A stretch of 64,000 nt of DNA, from contig NZ_ATVT01000012.1 in NCBI RefSeq assembly GCF_000420865.1, forward strand, positions 61,847 through 125,846, read 5' to 3'. The notes beneath the pieces were generated by a model. It was not told the origin of the DNA. It worked only from the letters and a program-made list of their open reading frames with translations, and did no database searches. The DNA is from Butyrivibrio sp. XPD2006. GTDB lineage: Bacteria; Bacillota; Clostridia; Lachnospirales; Lachnospiraceae. Position numbers and translations under genes: made by a program. Numbering within the stretch: the first letter of the stretch is position 1; every line of letters starts with the position of its first letter. Of this stretch, positions 55,901 through 64,000 are shown one piece after another.

Positions 55901-57652
55901 TCAGAAATCGCATGTGATCTGAGCTTTACCGTTGCTTTTTGACCTGTACATAAGCTCATCTACTCTTTCCAGAGTCTGTATTACTCCATCATCGGGGCGA
56001 TACCTTGTGACACCGATACTTACTGTGACTTCCTTCTCATGTGGGATCTCATTTTTTATTTTATTAAAAATATTCTCAGCAATGTCTTTTACCTGATCAT
56101 CGGATTTGCTGCATATAAATATCATGAATTCTTCACCGCCCCAGCGTCCGAATATGGAGCCTGGAATTGTATCAATGTAATCGTTTATGACTGTTGCGAT
56201 ATCTTTAAGTATCTTATCTCCGGCAGCGTGACCGCAGGTGTCGTTTATCTGCTTGAAATCGTCCACATCGAACATAATCAGATGACTTGATGCTTCAGAG
56301 GCTTCATTCTGTTCGCACTTTTCAAATATGGCACGTTCAATTGCGCCGCGATTCAAAATCCCTGTGAGTGCGTCATGGGATGCCTTATAAAGCATTTTAT
56401 TGAGCTGATCATTCTTTTGCATCAGCTCTTCTGTGATCGTGTTTATGAATATGGCAAGTCTTGCAGTAACCGGGATATTTGCCTTGCCTTCAAGGTCATC
56501 GGGATTTACGGTGACAGATTGGACCTTGGTGCCTTCACGCATTGCTATAGTTACAATGGAGAGATTGTTTAAGAGAGTATTTCCCTTATATCGCATGATC
56601 TCACCCAGGGCACTGAATCCGGTTGTCTGCAGATACTCTGACATTTCCTGGATCTCAATATTCTCCTTGCCCTTCCAAAAGAGCATACGACCAAAACAGT
56701 TGAATATGTTGACTACCTGAGGTCCGAATTCGAAAATCTCTGAAATGGTCTGTCTTGTATGCTTCATTATCCTTCTGGGATCTCCAAAAGTAAGCCTTAT
56801 CTTACTGCCCTGAGGTATGTTTGAAGACATGACAATAGATCCGTCGGGATTTACGGATTTGGCATGCCTTATGTAATAAGTGTTTTCGTCAGCCTGAACT
56901 TCCCAGGGGAATTCCAGCGCATCATAAAAGAAGTTGTTGTCTTTTTTGATGTGAAGATAGTGGTGATATACTTCGTAGGCCGGTTTGTTATCCAGTTCGT
57001 ATACAACATCGTCCCTGGCTTTGGTGACTGAAAGCGGATAGCCTATCGGATTCCAGCCAAACATTCTGCTTGTAAGAAGATGAAGATTTTTGCCTGCATA
57101 GAAAATAATAGCTGTTCTTCCGTATCCGAGCTCCTGATCACCGGCAAATACAAAGGACGGATGCTCATCATCTCCGACAGCTATTGCACCGAATATTTCA
57201 ACGTTTTCGGGAATAGTATCTATAACAGACCCTGTATCCAGCAAAGGCTGATACGGAGCGGCAGTAAGAGCTTCGATTCCCTTAAGATCAGGAAAACCTG
57301 TCACAAAATCTAAAAGCTTTTGGACGTCAAGACTTCCCTCACCCTCATATGATGTACGGACAATGACAGTGGTGGAGCTGTCTTCAAATATCATAGCAGA
57401 AACAACTATTGCATCATTCTGTATCTGACCATCAAGGATCATACCTGCTGCACTGCATCCGATAACTTGTGAGGTCGGGAATTCTTCTTTTAGAATCTTG
57501 CGAACGTATTTAAGGTTTTCCAGTTCTTCCGGTTTGTCAAAAGGGACATATACATGAAAAAGGACAGACCGGGAATAGCTTGCAAATTCACCCGCCCACT
57601 CATGTATGGTCTGACTAAAATTTGTATCAAAGGAAGTTTCTAAAAGTTTCAA
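55901..57652 (-). CDS. FIST-domain diguanylate cyclase
   Basis: A 583-residue minus-strand protein; the likely start is TTG 57652, after AAAGGA. Residues 1-220 form FIST N (SQVIGCSAAGMILDGQIQNDAIVVSAMIF) and about 225-370 FIST C, sensory domains thought to bind small ligands such as amino acids. A helical linker leads to GGDEF at about 425-583: GILNRGAIERAIFEKC, HLIMFDVDDFKQINDTCGHAAGDKIL, and RWGGEEFMIF, an active-site GGEEF. It would make c-di-GMP in response to the FIST ligand. It has no membrane segment, so sensing is cytoplasmic. Confidence 0.93.
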   Translation of the reverse strand: MKLLETSFDTNFSQTIHEWAGEFASYSRSVLFHVYVPFDKPEELENLKYVRKILKEEFPTSQVIGCSAAGMILDGQIQNDAIVVSAMIFEDSSTTVIVRTSYEGEGSLDVQKLLDFVTGFPDLKGIEALTAAPYQPLLDTGSVIDTIPENVEIFGAIAVGDDEHPSFVFAGDQELGYGRTAIIFYAGKNLHLLTSRMFGWNPIGYPLSVTKARDDVVYELDNKPAYEVYHHYLHIKKDNNFFYDALEFPWEVQADENTYYIRHAKSVNPDGSIVMSSNIPQGSKIRLTFGDPRRIMKHTRQTISEIFEFGPQVVNIFNCFGRMLFWKGKENIEIQEMSEYLQTTGFSALGEIMRYKGNTLLNNLSIVTIAMREGTKVQSVTVNPDDLEGKANIPVTARLAIFINTITEELMQKNDQLNKMLYKASHDALTGILNRGAIERAIFEKCEQNEASEASSHLIMFDVDDFKQINDTCGHAAGDKILKDIATVINDYIDTIPGSIFGRWGGEEFMIFICSKSDDQVKDIAENIFNKIKNEIPHEKEVTVSIGVTRYRPDDGVIQTLERVDELMYRSKSNGKAQITCDF

Positions 57653-57756
57653 TTCAGGATCCTTTCTGGAAGTGCTTTGATTATATTATATCGTATGAAT
57701 GTGTTCATTATAAAGCAAAATTGCAAAACACATAAAAACCACATAATTGTGTGATA

Positions 57757-57800
57757 AAAAAGCACCTCCACCGGGATCCTGCCGCAGTGAAGGTGCTTTT
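57757..57800. terminator. Terminator-like hairpin upstream of the helicase gene
   Basis: AAAAGCACCT and AGGTGCTTTT close a compact stem (57757-57766, 57791-57800) with an inner GGATCC-type fold. Flanking A and T runs make it able to work in either direction. Confidence 0.7.
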
Positions 57801-57971
57801 ATCTTTTGGGAAGATTGTTATTCATGTATCTTCCTCCTTTCTTTAGTTATTAATAATATCGGACGAAAGCTGCAAAACTTTATAGAAAACGCGAAAAATA
57901 TACAAAAAAGAACTCATGTTTGCTATAATGTATTCGAATATATGTTTGTGTTATGCCAAATGGGAGAATTT

Positions 57972-60134
57972 ATGTTAGAACTACTGGATACATTAAATGA
58001 AGCGCAAAAAGAGGCAGTTACAAGTACCGAAGGATTTATCAGAGTTGTGGCGGGAGCCGGAAGCGGCAAGACAAGAGCTCTTTCATTCAGGTTTGCTTAT
58101 CTTGTAAATGCGCTGGGCATCATGCCGGGGCATATTCTTTGTGTTACATTCACCAATAAATCGGCCAATGAGATGAGGCAGAGAATACATCTTTTAACAG
58201 GAGACAATGATACCGGATATATCAATACATTCCATGGATTCTGCGTTTCTGTACTGCAGGAGGATTCGCATGCTCTTCAGTACCCAAAGAGTTTTCTTGT
58301 GCTGGATAATTCCGATATCGATGATATCCTTAAGATTATTTATGAAGAGCGAGGTCTTACACTCAGGGATAAGACTTTCAGTGCGGCAAGGGATATGTTT
58401 GAAATACGCAAGTGTAAGGATGAACCTGAGTATTATCTGGACATGCTTAATATGTCTGTCGATGCGCTTAAGGAGAAGTATGACAGAGCAACATCGGTTA
58501 ACGATATCTTGTTTTATGGCTATTTGTATCAGGAGAAAAAATGCTTTGGACTGGACTATAACGACCTGATCAAATTTACGTTGTACATGTTTAAAGAACA
58601 TGAGGATATAAAGCTCAAATGGCAGAAGCGCCTTGAGTATATAATGATCGATGAGTTCCAGGATATCGACGGACTTCAGTATGAGCTTATGGATGTGCTT
58701 TCTGCTTATCACAAGAATCTTTTCATTGTGGGAGATCCGGACCAGACGATATATACCTGGAGAGGTGCCAGTGTAGACTTTCTGCTTAACTTTGATAAGA
58801 ACTATCCAAATGTTAAGACTATCTATATGAATGATAACTACAGATCCACACCACAGATAATTGCAGCATGTAACAGCCTTATAGACAAGAACACACAGAG
58901 ACTTAAGAAGGATCTGGTAGCCGTAGGAGACTCCGGCGAAAGTGTCCTGTGTCATCTTGCGCCTGATACGGCCGATGAGGCAGACTGGATAACGGGGCAG
59001 ATACTGGTTCTTAAGGGCCTGGGCGTATCTTATAAGGATATGGCGGTGCTGTACAGAGCCCATTATGTTACCAGAACAATAGAGACGGGGCTTATAAAAG
59101 AGAAGATTCCTTACACCATTTATTCTGGAGTTCAGTTTTATGGTAGGATGGAGATTAAGGATGCGTTATGTTATCTTCGAATGATCCTGTACAGGGATGA
59201 TGTTTCATTCAGAAGAATTGCCAATGTGCCCAAGCGAAACCTTGGTAAAAGACGTATGGCATTTTTGGAGCAATATGCACGGGATAACAGTTGCTCTTTA
59301 TACATGGCTCTTAGTGAGAACCTGGAAAATGAGATACTTCGCGGAACCAGAGCCAAAGAGTTTATCGATGTTATTGAAAAGTATGCAGGTAATTACGAAG
59401 GCATTCCGGTATCCGAGCTTCTGACAAAAGTGCTTGAGGACACAGGATATGAGGAGATGCTCCGCACCGAGGGTGCACAGGAGAGACTTGATAATCTTGC
59501 AGAGCTCAAACAGTCTGTTTTTGAATACGAGACTACCTGCGGAGAGGAAGTCGGGCTTGAAGACTATCTGAGACACATAGCTCTTTTTACCAATGCTGAT
59601 TCAGACACAGAAAAAAGCGATAAGGTCAGGCTTATGACTGTGCATGCAGCCAAGGGACTTGAATTTCCGTATGTATTCTTATGTGGCATGAACGAGGGAA
59701 TATTTCCCTCGAGGAAAATACATACTTTGGAAGGTATGGAGGAAGAGAGAAGACTTGCCTTCGTTGCAATGACCAGGGCGAAAAAGAGGCTCTTTATTTC
59801 AGAGGCAGGCGGACAGACCTTTGAGGGAATCCCCAGATATCCGTCCAGATTCATCATGGATATTGACAGAAGCTGCCTTGAGTTTACTCAGGAGCCATCG
59901 GAAGAGATGATGACAAGGACTCGGAAATACATCGAAAATGATTCAAGGCACCTTAAAGGGGCGGTTAAACTTGACCTGCTTGAGAAAGGACAGAGGGTTG
60001 AACACGCCATACTCGGCCCCGGAACTATTCTTGATATTAACATTGATGAAGAAAGTTATCTGATCCAGTTTGATGGGATGGAGACACCCAGACAGATTGC
60101 TATGAAGGTCAGGTTAAAACGAGGAGGAATTTAG
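57972..60134 (+). CDS. UvrD/PcrA-family ATP-dependent helicase
   Basis: A 720-residue superfamily 1 helicase. ATG 57972 is set by GGGAGAA just upstream; the longer frame from 57747 runs through the terminator hairpin and is not coding. Motifs are Q (LNEAQKEAV), I (VVAGAGSGKTRALSFR), Ia (TFTNKSANEMRQRI), II (IMIDEFQDIDGLQ), III (IVGDPDQTIYTWRGA), IV (LNDNYRSTPQI-like YMNDNYRSTPQI), V (LMTVHAAKGLEFPYVFL) and VI (VAMTRAKKRLFISEA). It unwinds DNA in repair and replication restart. Its stop is two bases before the next gene, a methyltransferase. Confidence 0.92.
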   Translation: MLELLDTLNEAQKEAVTSTEGFIRVVAGAGSGKTRALSFRFAYLVNALGIMPGHILCVTFTNKSANEMRQRIHLLTGDNDTGYINTFHGFCVSVLQEDSHALQYPKSFLVLDNSDIDDILKIIYEERGLTLRDKTFSAARDMFEIRKCKDEPEYYLDMLNMSVDALKEKYDRATSVNDILFYGYLYQEKKCFGLDYNDLIKFTLYMFKEHEDIKLKWQKRLEYIMIDEFQDIDGLQYELMDVLSAYHKNLFIVGDPDQTIYTWRGASVDFLLNFDKNYPNVKTIYMNDNYRSTPQIIAACNSLIDKNTQRLKKDLVAVGDSGESVLCHLAPDTADEADWITGQILVLKGLGVSYKDMAVLYRAHYVTRTIETGLIKEKIPYTIYSGVQFYGRMEIKDALCYLRMILYRDDVSFRRIANVPKRNLGKRRMAFLEQYARDNSCSLYMALSENLENEILRGTRAKEFIDVIEKYAGNYEGIPVSELLTKVLEDTGYEEMLRTEGAQERLDNLAELKQSVFEYETTCGEEVGLEDYLRHIALFTNADSDTEKSDKVRLMTVHAAKGLEFPYVFLCGMNEGIFPSRKIHTLEGMEEERRLAFVAMTRAKKRLFISEAGGQTFEGIPRYPSRFIMDIDRSCLEFTQEPSEEMMTRTRKYIENDSRHLKGAVKLDLLEKGQRVEHAILGPGTILDINIDEESYLIQFDGMETPRQIAMKVRLKRGGI

Positions 60135-60136
60135 TA

Positions 60137-61042
60137 ATGAGTATTTATTATGAAAAGGATGATATTAAAATCTATCAGGATGATAATCTTGAGCTGCTTA
60201 AGAGCATTCCGGAAGGCTCAATTAATCTGATCTACTGCGATATTCTGTATAATACAGGGAAAATATTTGATGACTACTCTGATGATCTTGGAGATCCTGA
60301 TGAGGCAATGGAGTGGTACAGACCGAGACTCTTGGAGATGAAGCGCACCCTTTCTGCAAATGGGAGTATTTTCATTCACTGTAACTGGCGCATGGATTCA
60401 TACATGCGCATACTGATGGATGAGATTTTCGGGACAAGCTGTTTCAGAAACAGAATTTATCGTCAGCATAGCCGGGAAAGGGGATTCTTTTCCAATTTTG
60501 ATTCACAGGTGGATATCATTCTGTACTATGTCAAGGATCCGAAAAACTTTGTATTTCATGAAATTCGTGGAGAGTCCAAGAAGATCGTCCCTCTTTTTGA
60601 AAACGGTTATCTCGAGGGAAGAGATGACATAAGATACGTTGATGATAAGGCAATAGATTTAAAATCTATAAATAAGCACTGGCTTATAAGCGCTGCGCAG
60701 TTTGGTAACATGATAGAGGCCGGAGAGGTAAAGATAATTGACGGTCTGCCTTACAGATTCTCTAACGTAATACCTGTGGGAAACCTCTGGAATGAACAGG
60801 AAATGCTTGATACCTACACAAGGATCAGCGTGGCAGATGCCTACGATACACCTAAGCCGGAAGCGGTTCTGGACAGGATCATAAAGGTGGCATCCGATCC
60901 CGGGGATACAGTTGCAGACTTCTTTTTGGGTGGAGGTACCACCGCAGTTGTTGCAAAAAAACTTGGCAGAAAATTTATAGGATGCGATATTTCTGCAAAG
61001 GCATGTGAAGTAACGGTCGGGAAGATAGAAGCTTTAGAATAA
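60137..61042 (+). CDS. DNA methyltransferase (N4/N6 type, beta-class order) with DILY in place of DPPY
   Basis: A 301-residue protein starting two bases after the helicase stop, so the two are coupled. The plan is that of beta-class amino-methyltransferases: catalytic region first (INLIYCDILYNTGKIFDD), then RLLEMKRTLSANGSIFIHCNW, DEIFGTSCFRNRI and finally the SAM-binding ADFFLGGGTTAVVAKKLGRKFIGCDIS. The catalytic tetrapeptide, usually DPPY or DPPF before NTG, is DILY; the first Asp and the Tyr remain but both prolines are lost. The enzyme may be inactive or have changed specificity. No restriction endonuclease is next to it. Confidence 0.85.
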   Translation: MSIYYEKDDIKIYQDDNLELLKSIPEGSINLIYCDILYNTGKIFDDYSDDLGDPDEAMEWYRPRLLEMKRTLSANGSIFIHCNWRMDSYMRILMDEIFGTSCFRNRIYRQHSRERGFFSNFDSQVDIILYYVKDPKNFVFHEIRGESKKIVPLFENGYLEGRDDIRYVDDKAIDLKSINKHWLISAAQFGNMIEAGEVKIIDGLPYRFSNVIPVGNLWNEQEMLDTYTRISVADAYDTPKPEAVLDRIIKVASDPGDTVADFFLGGGTTAVVAKKLGRKFIGCDISAKACEVTVGKIEALE

Positions 61043-61055
61043 AACCGGAGCAGAA

Positions 61056-61094
61056 ACAAAAAAGGAAAGCAATAAATGCTTTCCTATTTGTTTT
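61056..61094. terminator. Bidirectional terminator between DNA methyltransferase and tetR
   Basis: AGGAAAGCA (61063-61071) pairs with TGCTTTCCT (61077-61085) around ATAAA, with A-rich left and T-rich right flanks. Confidence 0.8.
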
Positions 61095-61677
61095 ATGACA
61101 GTTTTTTTAATGTGTTATCAAACATTTCTACGCATATATCAGCCATGCGCTGTTCGCTTTCCTGCATCCCTTCTCTGAACCAGCTGATAAGTATCTGGAA
61201 AAAAGCTGCTTCTGTAGCAAGCTTGATGTATTTGATCTCTGTATCTGTTGTAGGATACAGAAGTTCTGATATGGACCTGCCGGAAAAGAGCTCACGTTTC
61301 AATATACCTGCCTGATCAAACAGGGCAATGGTTTCTTTATCCTCGCGGATGGTACGGAAAACATCTTCAAACCACTGATGAGGATTCTCATGCAGTTCTG
61401 GTTTTTCACAAATTTCTGCTATTCTTTTTATCAGTCTGTTACCGAGTTCATGCAAAATATCTTCCTTGTCAGTATAGTTGCGGTAGAAGGCAGTACGTGA
61501 AACTCCAGCACGACGCACAATCTCACTGACAGTGATCTTTTCATACGGGTGTTCGCCCATTAGGTGCATAAGCGCAAGCTGAAGGCATTCTCTGGTCAGC
61601 TGGTTAGACTCTTTGTTATTCATTCGCAGAACTTCTTTTTTCTGCATTTCTGTCAAAGGCTCTTTAGTGGCTTTCAT
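61093..61677 (-). CDS. TetR-family transcriptional regulator
   Basis: A 194-residue minus-strand protein, start ATG 61677 with AGGGG upstream (ATG 61623 also possible). The N-terminus has the TetR HTH: TRECLQLALMHLMGEHPYEKITVSEIVRRAGVSRTAFYRNYTDKEDILHEL. The C-terminal ligand domain is helical. It is divergent from the radical SAM gene, and a GTTAC-N4-GTAAC palindrome lies between them. It probably represses that gene and itself. Confidence 0.88.
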   Translation of the reverse strand: MKATKEPLTEMQKKEVLRMNNKESNQLTRECLQLALMHLMGEHPYEKITVSEIVRRAGVSRTAFYRNYTDKEDILHELGNRLIKRIAEICEKPELHENPHQWFEDVFRTIREDKETIALFDQAGILKRELFSGRSISELLYPTTDTEIKYIKLATEAAFFQILISWFREGMQESEQRMADICVEMFDNTLKKLS

Positions 61678-61786
61678 ATTTCTTTTCCCCTGTTGTTACA
61701 AAATAAGTGATTATGTCACGTCGCGCCAATTGACACTTCTACTGTCATGTCCGAGAGTAGAGCCGTTGAATTGCATCTCCTGCGGC

Positions 61787-61800
61787 GTTACACTTGTAAC
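61787..61800. promoter_or_regulatory. Candidate TetR operator
   Basis: GTTACACTTGTAAC, a 5-4-5 inverted repeat, with related TGTTACA and TTGTAACA half-sites nearby (about 61693 and 61812). It lies between tetR and the radical SAM gene. Confidence 0.55.
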
Positions 61801-61841
61801 ATCAAAACGATTGTAACACTTAAAGGGGAGGAATAACAAGT

Positions 61842-63329
61842 ATGGAATTAGTAGAAAACTTATCTCACAAAGCGCAGAGACAGGCATTTAGCCTATTGAT
61901 CGATAGATTTCTTGCAAATCTCGACAAAGCTGAGAACAGAACAGAAACGTATTTAAAACTCGTAGATCAGGCAGAAAAATTCTGGGGGAAAGATGGAGCA
62001 AGAAAGGACAAGCTTGATCAGGTAAGAGCAGCTTTCAAGGACCCTGACAATAGATGGGTCAAGTTTATAAATAAAGTAGTTGATGAGACAGATCCTCACG
62101 TTGCCAAGATGACAATGCTCAACCTTGGTTATGAGGCCTTTTTCAGAGGTACCAAGATGATCAGGGCAAACAGGGAAAAGTACGGATGCAATATCCCATG
62201 GCTTATTCTCTTTGATCCTACAAGTGCCTGCAACATGCATTGCCAGGGCTGTTGGTCCGGTACTTATGGCCCTAAGCACAACCTGTCTTTTGAAGACATG
62301 GATAAGATCGTTACCCAGGGAAAAGAGCTTGGTGTTTACCTATACATGATGACAGGCGGGGAGCCTCTTGTAAGAAAAAAGGATGTACTGCGTCTTGCTG
62401 AAAAGCACAATGATGTTGAGTTCTCTATTTTTGACAACTCCACTTTAATTGATGAGGACTTCTGTAAGGAAGTTGTAAGACTTGGAAATATCACGTTCCA
62501 GCTTTCTATCGAGGGTACTCCTGAGACAAATGATGCGAGACGTGGAATTGGTCATTATGACGCTGTAATGAAAGCCATGGACCTGTTTAAGAAATACGGA
62601 ATTGTCTATGGAACTTCCATCTGCTATACAAGAAATAATATCGAGGCAGTAACTGACCCTAAGTTCATCGAGTTCATAGCTGAAAAAGGCGCAAGATTCG
62701 GATTCTTTTTCCACTATATGCCAGTAGGAAATAATGCGGTACCAGAGCTTATGCCTACTGTAGAGCAGAGAAGAAAGATGGTAGATCAAATCAGATACCT
62801 TAGAAGTGACAAGTGCGATATAGGGTTCTTCCCTATGGATTTCCAGAATGATGGAGAGGCAGTTGGTGGCTGTATCGCTGGCGGAAGAAACTACTTCCAC
62901 ATCAATTCAAGTGGAGATGCAGAGCCCTGCGTATTTATCCACTTCTCCAACACTAATATTCATACTCATTCAATACTTGAGATGCTTCAGAGCCCTCTTT
63001 TCATGGAATATCACAAGGGACAGCCTTTCAATAAGAACCATTTAAGACCATGCCCAATGCTTGAAAATCCTGAGCTTCTTCGTGAGATGGTGGCAAGATC
63101 TGGAGCCCATGGTACCAATGAAGAATCAGAGGAAAGCGTTGAACACCTCTGCGCAAAGTGTGATAATTATTCAAAAGAGTGGGGACCTGTAGCAGATGAT
63201 ATCTGGGCTCGCCAGAAGCACTATAGAAAAGCATACGAAAACTATGCAAAAGAAAATATAGAAAGCGCCGAGAAGTTGGAATTTCCTGAGACTTTGGAAA
63301 TCAAGAAAGAAGAGAAAAGAGGCGCTTGA
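61842..63329 (+). CDS. Radical SAM protein with SPASM-like C-terminus
   Basis: A 495-residue protein starting at ATG 61842 after AGGGGAGG. The cluster-binding motif is CNMHCQGCW (Cys at about 130, 134 and 137), in DPTSACNMHCQGCWSGTYG. The (beta/alpha)6 core continues with MMTGGEPLVRKKDVLRLAEKH and FQLSIEGTPETNDARRG. The C-terminal part has CIAGGRNYFHINSSGDAEPCVFIHFSNTNIHTHSILEMLQ and later cysteines (CPMLENP, CAKCDNY), like SPASM auxiliary-cluster domains. Proteins of this group are widespread in anaerobes and uncharacterised. It is controlled by the adjacent TetR gene, so an inducer or substrate can be expected. Confidence 0.88.
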   Translation: MELVENLSHKAQRQAFSLLIDRFLANLDKAENRTETYLKLVDQAEKFWGKDGARKDKLDQVRAAFKDPDNRWVKFINKVVDETDPHVAKMTMLNLGYEAFFRGTKMIRANREKYGCNIPWLILFDPTSACNMHCQGCWSGTYGPKHNLSFEDMDKIVTQGKELGVYLYMMTGGEPLVRKKDVLRLAEKHNDVEFSIFDNSTLIDEDFCKEVVRLGNITFQLSIEGTPETNDARRGIGHYDAVMKAMDLFKKYGIVYGTSICYTRNNIEAVTDPKFIEFIAEKGARFGFFFHYMPVGNNAVPELMPTVEQRRKMVDQIRYLRSDKCDIGFFPMDFQNDGEAVGGCIAGGRNYFHINSSGDAEPCVFIHFSNTNIHTHSILEMLQSPLFMEYHKGQPFNKNHLRPCPMLENPELLREMVARSGAHGTNEESEESVEHLCAKCDNYSKEWGPVADDIWARQKHYRKAYENYAKENIESAEKLEFPETLEIKKEEKRGA

Positions 63330-63543
63330 TTATGTCAAAGACATGGAGGCTGATCTAGAGAATGCCAGACCTGAGCGTGTGTTCATAACCCATTCAGGAT
63401 GCGACAGGGAAGTTGTTGAAGCTGTAAGAGAGTATCTTAGCGGCCTCGGCGTGTTTAAAGAAATCCTTGAAACCCGCGCAGGAAGCGTTGTTTCATCTCA
63501 TTGTGGTCCAGGAACATTGGGAGTACTGTTTGTCTCAAAATGA
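63313..63543 (+). pseudogene. C-terminal scrap of a DegV-family protein
   Basis: The frame overlapping the end of the radical SAM gene reads KEALDYVKDMEADLENARPERVFITHSGCDREVVEAV, LETRAGSVVSSHCGPGTLGVLFVSK. This is the C-terminal third of the DegV fold (fatty-acid-binding family), which is normally about 280 residues. No N-terminal part exists upstream in any frame, and there is no ribosome site. It is a remnant that was joined to the 3' end of the radical SAM gene. Confidence 0.7.
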
Positions 63544-63722
63544 TGGGAACAAGGTAATATTTTTCTTTTTCCAGGGAATAATTCCAAGTGACGCCGGCGG
63601 AAGAGATTGCAGGGGTGACGAGCAAGCTGCGATGCAAATTAGCAACGCCAGAAGACACAAAAAAAGGAAGCGATAAACGCCAATGTCATTAAGTTAGTAT
63701 GACAATACAAAAATGGCAACAG
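63544..63722 (+). other. No identifiable gene
   Basis: This stretch follows the DegV scrap. A short frame VTPAEEIAGVTSKLRCKLATPEDTKK from a GTG near 63589 is open but has no convincing ribosome site. Nothing else is supported. Confidence 0.4.
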
Positions 63723-63768
63723 ACTGAGGATGAAGTATTTTACTCTTCATCCTCAGTTTCTTCTTTTT
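63723..63768 (+). terminator. Strong rho-independent terminator
   Basis: ACTGAGGATGAAG (63723-63735) pairs with CTTCATCCTCAGT (63745-63757) followed by a T-rich tail. Confidence 0.88.
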
Positions 63769-64000
63769 AGGGCATAGCAAATAGACGGATTTTTTCCGCC
63801 AAAATAAAATTATGCAGCTTATTGTTTTTATGCTACTCTGTATAGGAAACTATGATATATCTTGCCAGTTAGTTTTCTTTCCCGATGTCTATCTGGCCTT
63901 ATAGGAACTAGATTTTTTGATATAATGGTTTCCAAATCAGGTGATGATGCCTTTCCTCGATAGAACAATCTACACATATGCACTGCAACCGAAAAATTCG
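63769..64000. other. Gene-free end of window; possible promoter
   Basis: The last 230 bases hold no open frame that I can support. A TATAAT-like element occurs near 63921-63926 (GATATAATGG), with an AT-rich region before it, so a promoter for the next gene to the right is likely. Any 5' leader or riboswitch would be cut by the window edge. Confidence 0.4.

Noticed and set aside
57747..57971. N-terminal extension of the UvrD-type helicase by 75 codons
   Set aside because: The extension runs through a terminator hairpin and has no helicase motif; GGGAGAA before ATG 57972 gives a better start.

Overview
The window looks like a low-GC Firmicute of the Lachnospiraceae (Butyrivibrio/Pseudobutyrivibrio-like). 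This is judged from gene content and codon style (QueH, fused AroE-AroK, GH65/GH31 alpha-glucoside genes, CTn/Tn916-type conjugation genes); no database search was possible. There are three parts: an integrative conjugative element (ICE) with a large metabolic cargo (about 1-38,100), a housekeeping stretch (38,168-46,469), and a sugar-use/repair/regulation stretch (46,508-64,000).

ICE backbone. Positions 1-5,300 carry conjugation accessory genes: a CD1107/DUF4366-type protein, MobC, a MobA/VirD2-type relaxase, a SpoVG-like protein and an ArdC-type protein. The matching control and recombination module lies 27 kb away at 33,272-38,035: XRE repressor, HTH/sigma-like proteins, a GC-rich structured non-coding region, a MazF toxin fused to a Tn916-type excisionase, and a tyrosine integrase. 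The integrase stops about 130 bp before the conserved gene ychF, which suggests the right end of the element.

Cargo. Between the backbone modules (about 5,350-32,350) is a dense, mostly co-directional cluster of small tailoring enzymes. It has five class-I SAM methyltransferase genes (one broken by an in-frame TAA), a PEMT/ICMT-type membrane methyltransferase, three proteins of the L-2-amino-thiazoline-4-carboxylate (ATC) hydrolase family, five alpha/beta hydrolases, a ketopantoate-reductase-like enzyme, a GT1-type glycosyltransferase, and several paralogous small membrane proteins. It ends with an AraC regulator, an MptD-type ECF transporter (S, T and double-ATPase) and a pair of YbtP/YbtQ (IrtA/IrtB)-like ABC proteins. 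Six copies of a 16-bp palindrome GTTAGY-N4-RCTAAC lie at its promoters. Two of those promoters also carry a Fur-box-like site, and a truncated Fur-family protein is encoded at the start. The layout suggests an iron-responsive system that takes up and modifies a small molecule, possibly a metallophore, carried on an ICE. No NRPS or PKS is visible, so the substrate is unknown. The margins hold gene scraps (aspartoacylase, BAAT-type hydrolase, GNAT, duplicated membrane-protein tail), signs of repeated recombination.

Chromosomal part. ychF, lgt, aroE-aroK fusion, queH, a zinc-ribbon membrane protein, argS and a MATE exporter are followed by a LacI regulator and an alpha-glucoside module (solute-binding lipoprotein, GH65 phosphorylase, beta-phosphoglucomutase, GH31). 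Then come oligoendopeptidase F, a FIST-GGDEF sensor on the minus strand, a UvrD-type helicase coupled to a DNA methyltransferase with an altered DPPY motif, and a TetR regulator divergent from a radical SAM protein. A DegV C-terminal scrap and a gene-free end close the window. No rRNA, tRNA, CRISPR array or intact insertion sequence was recognised.
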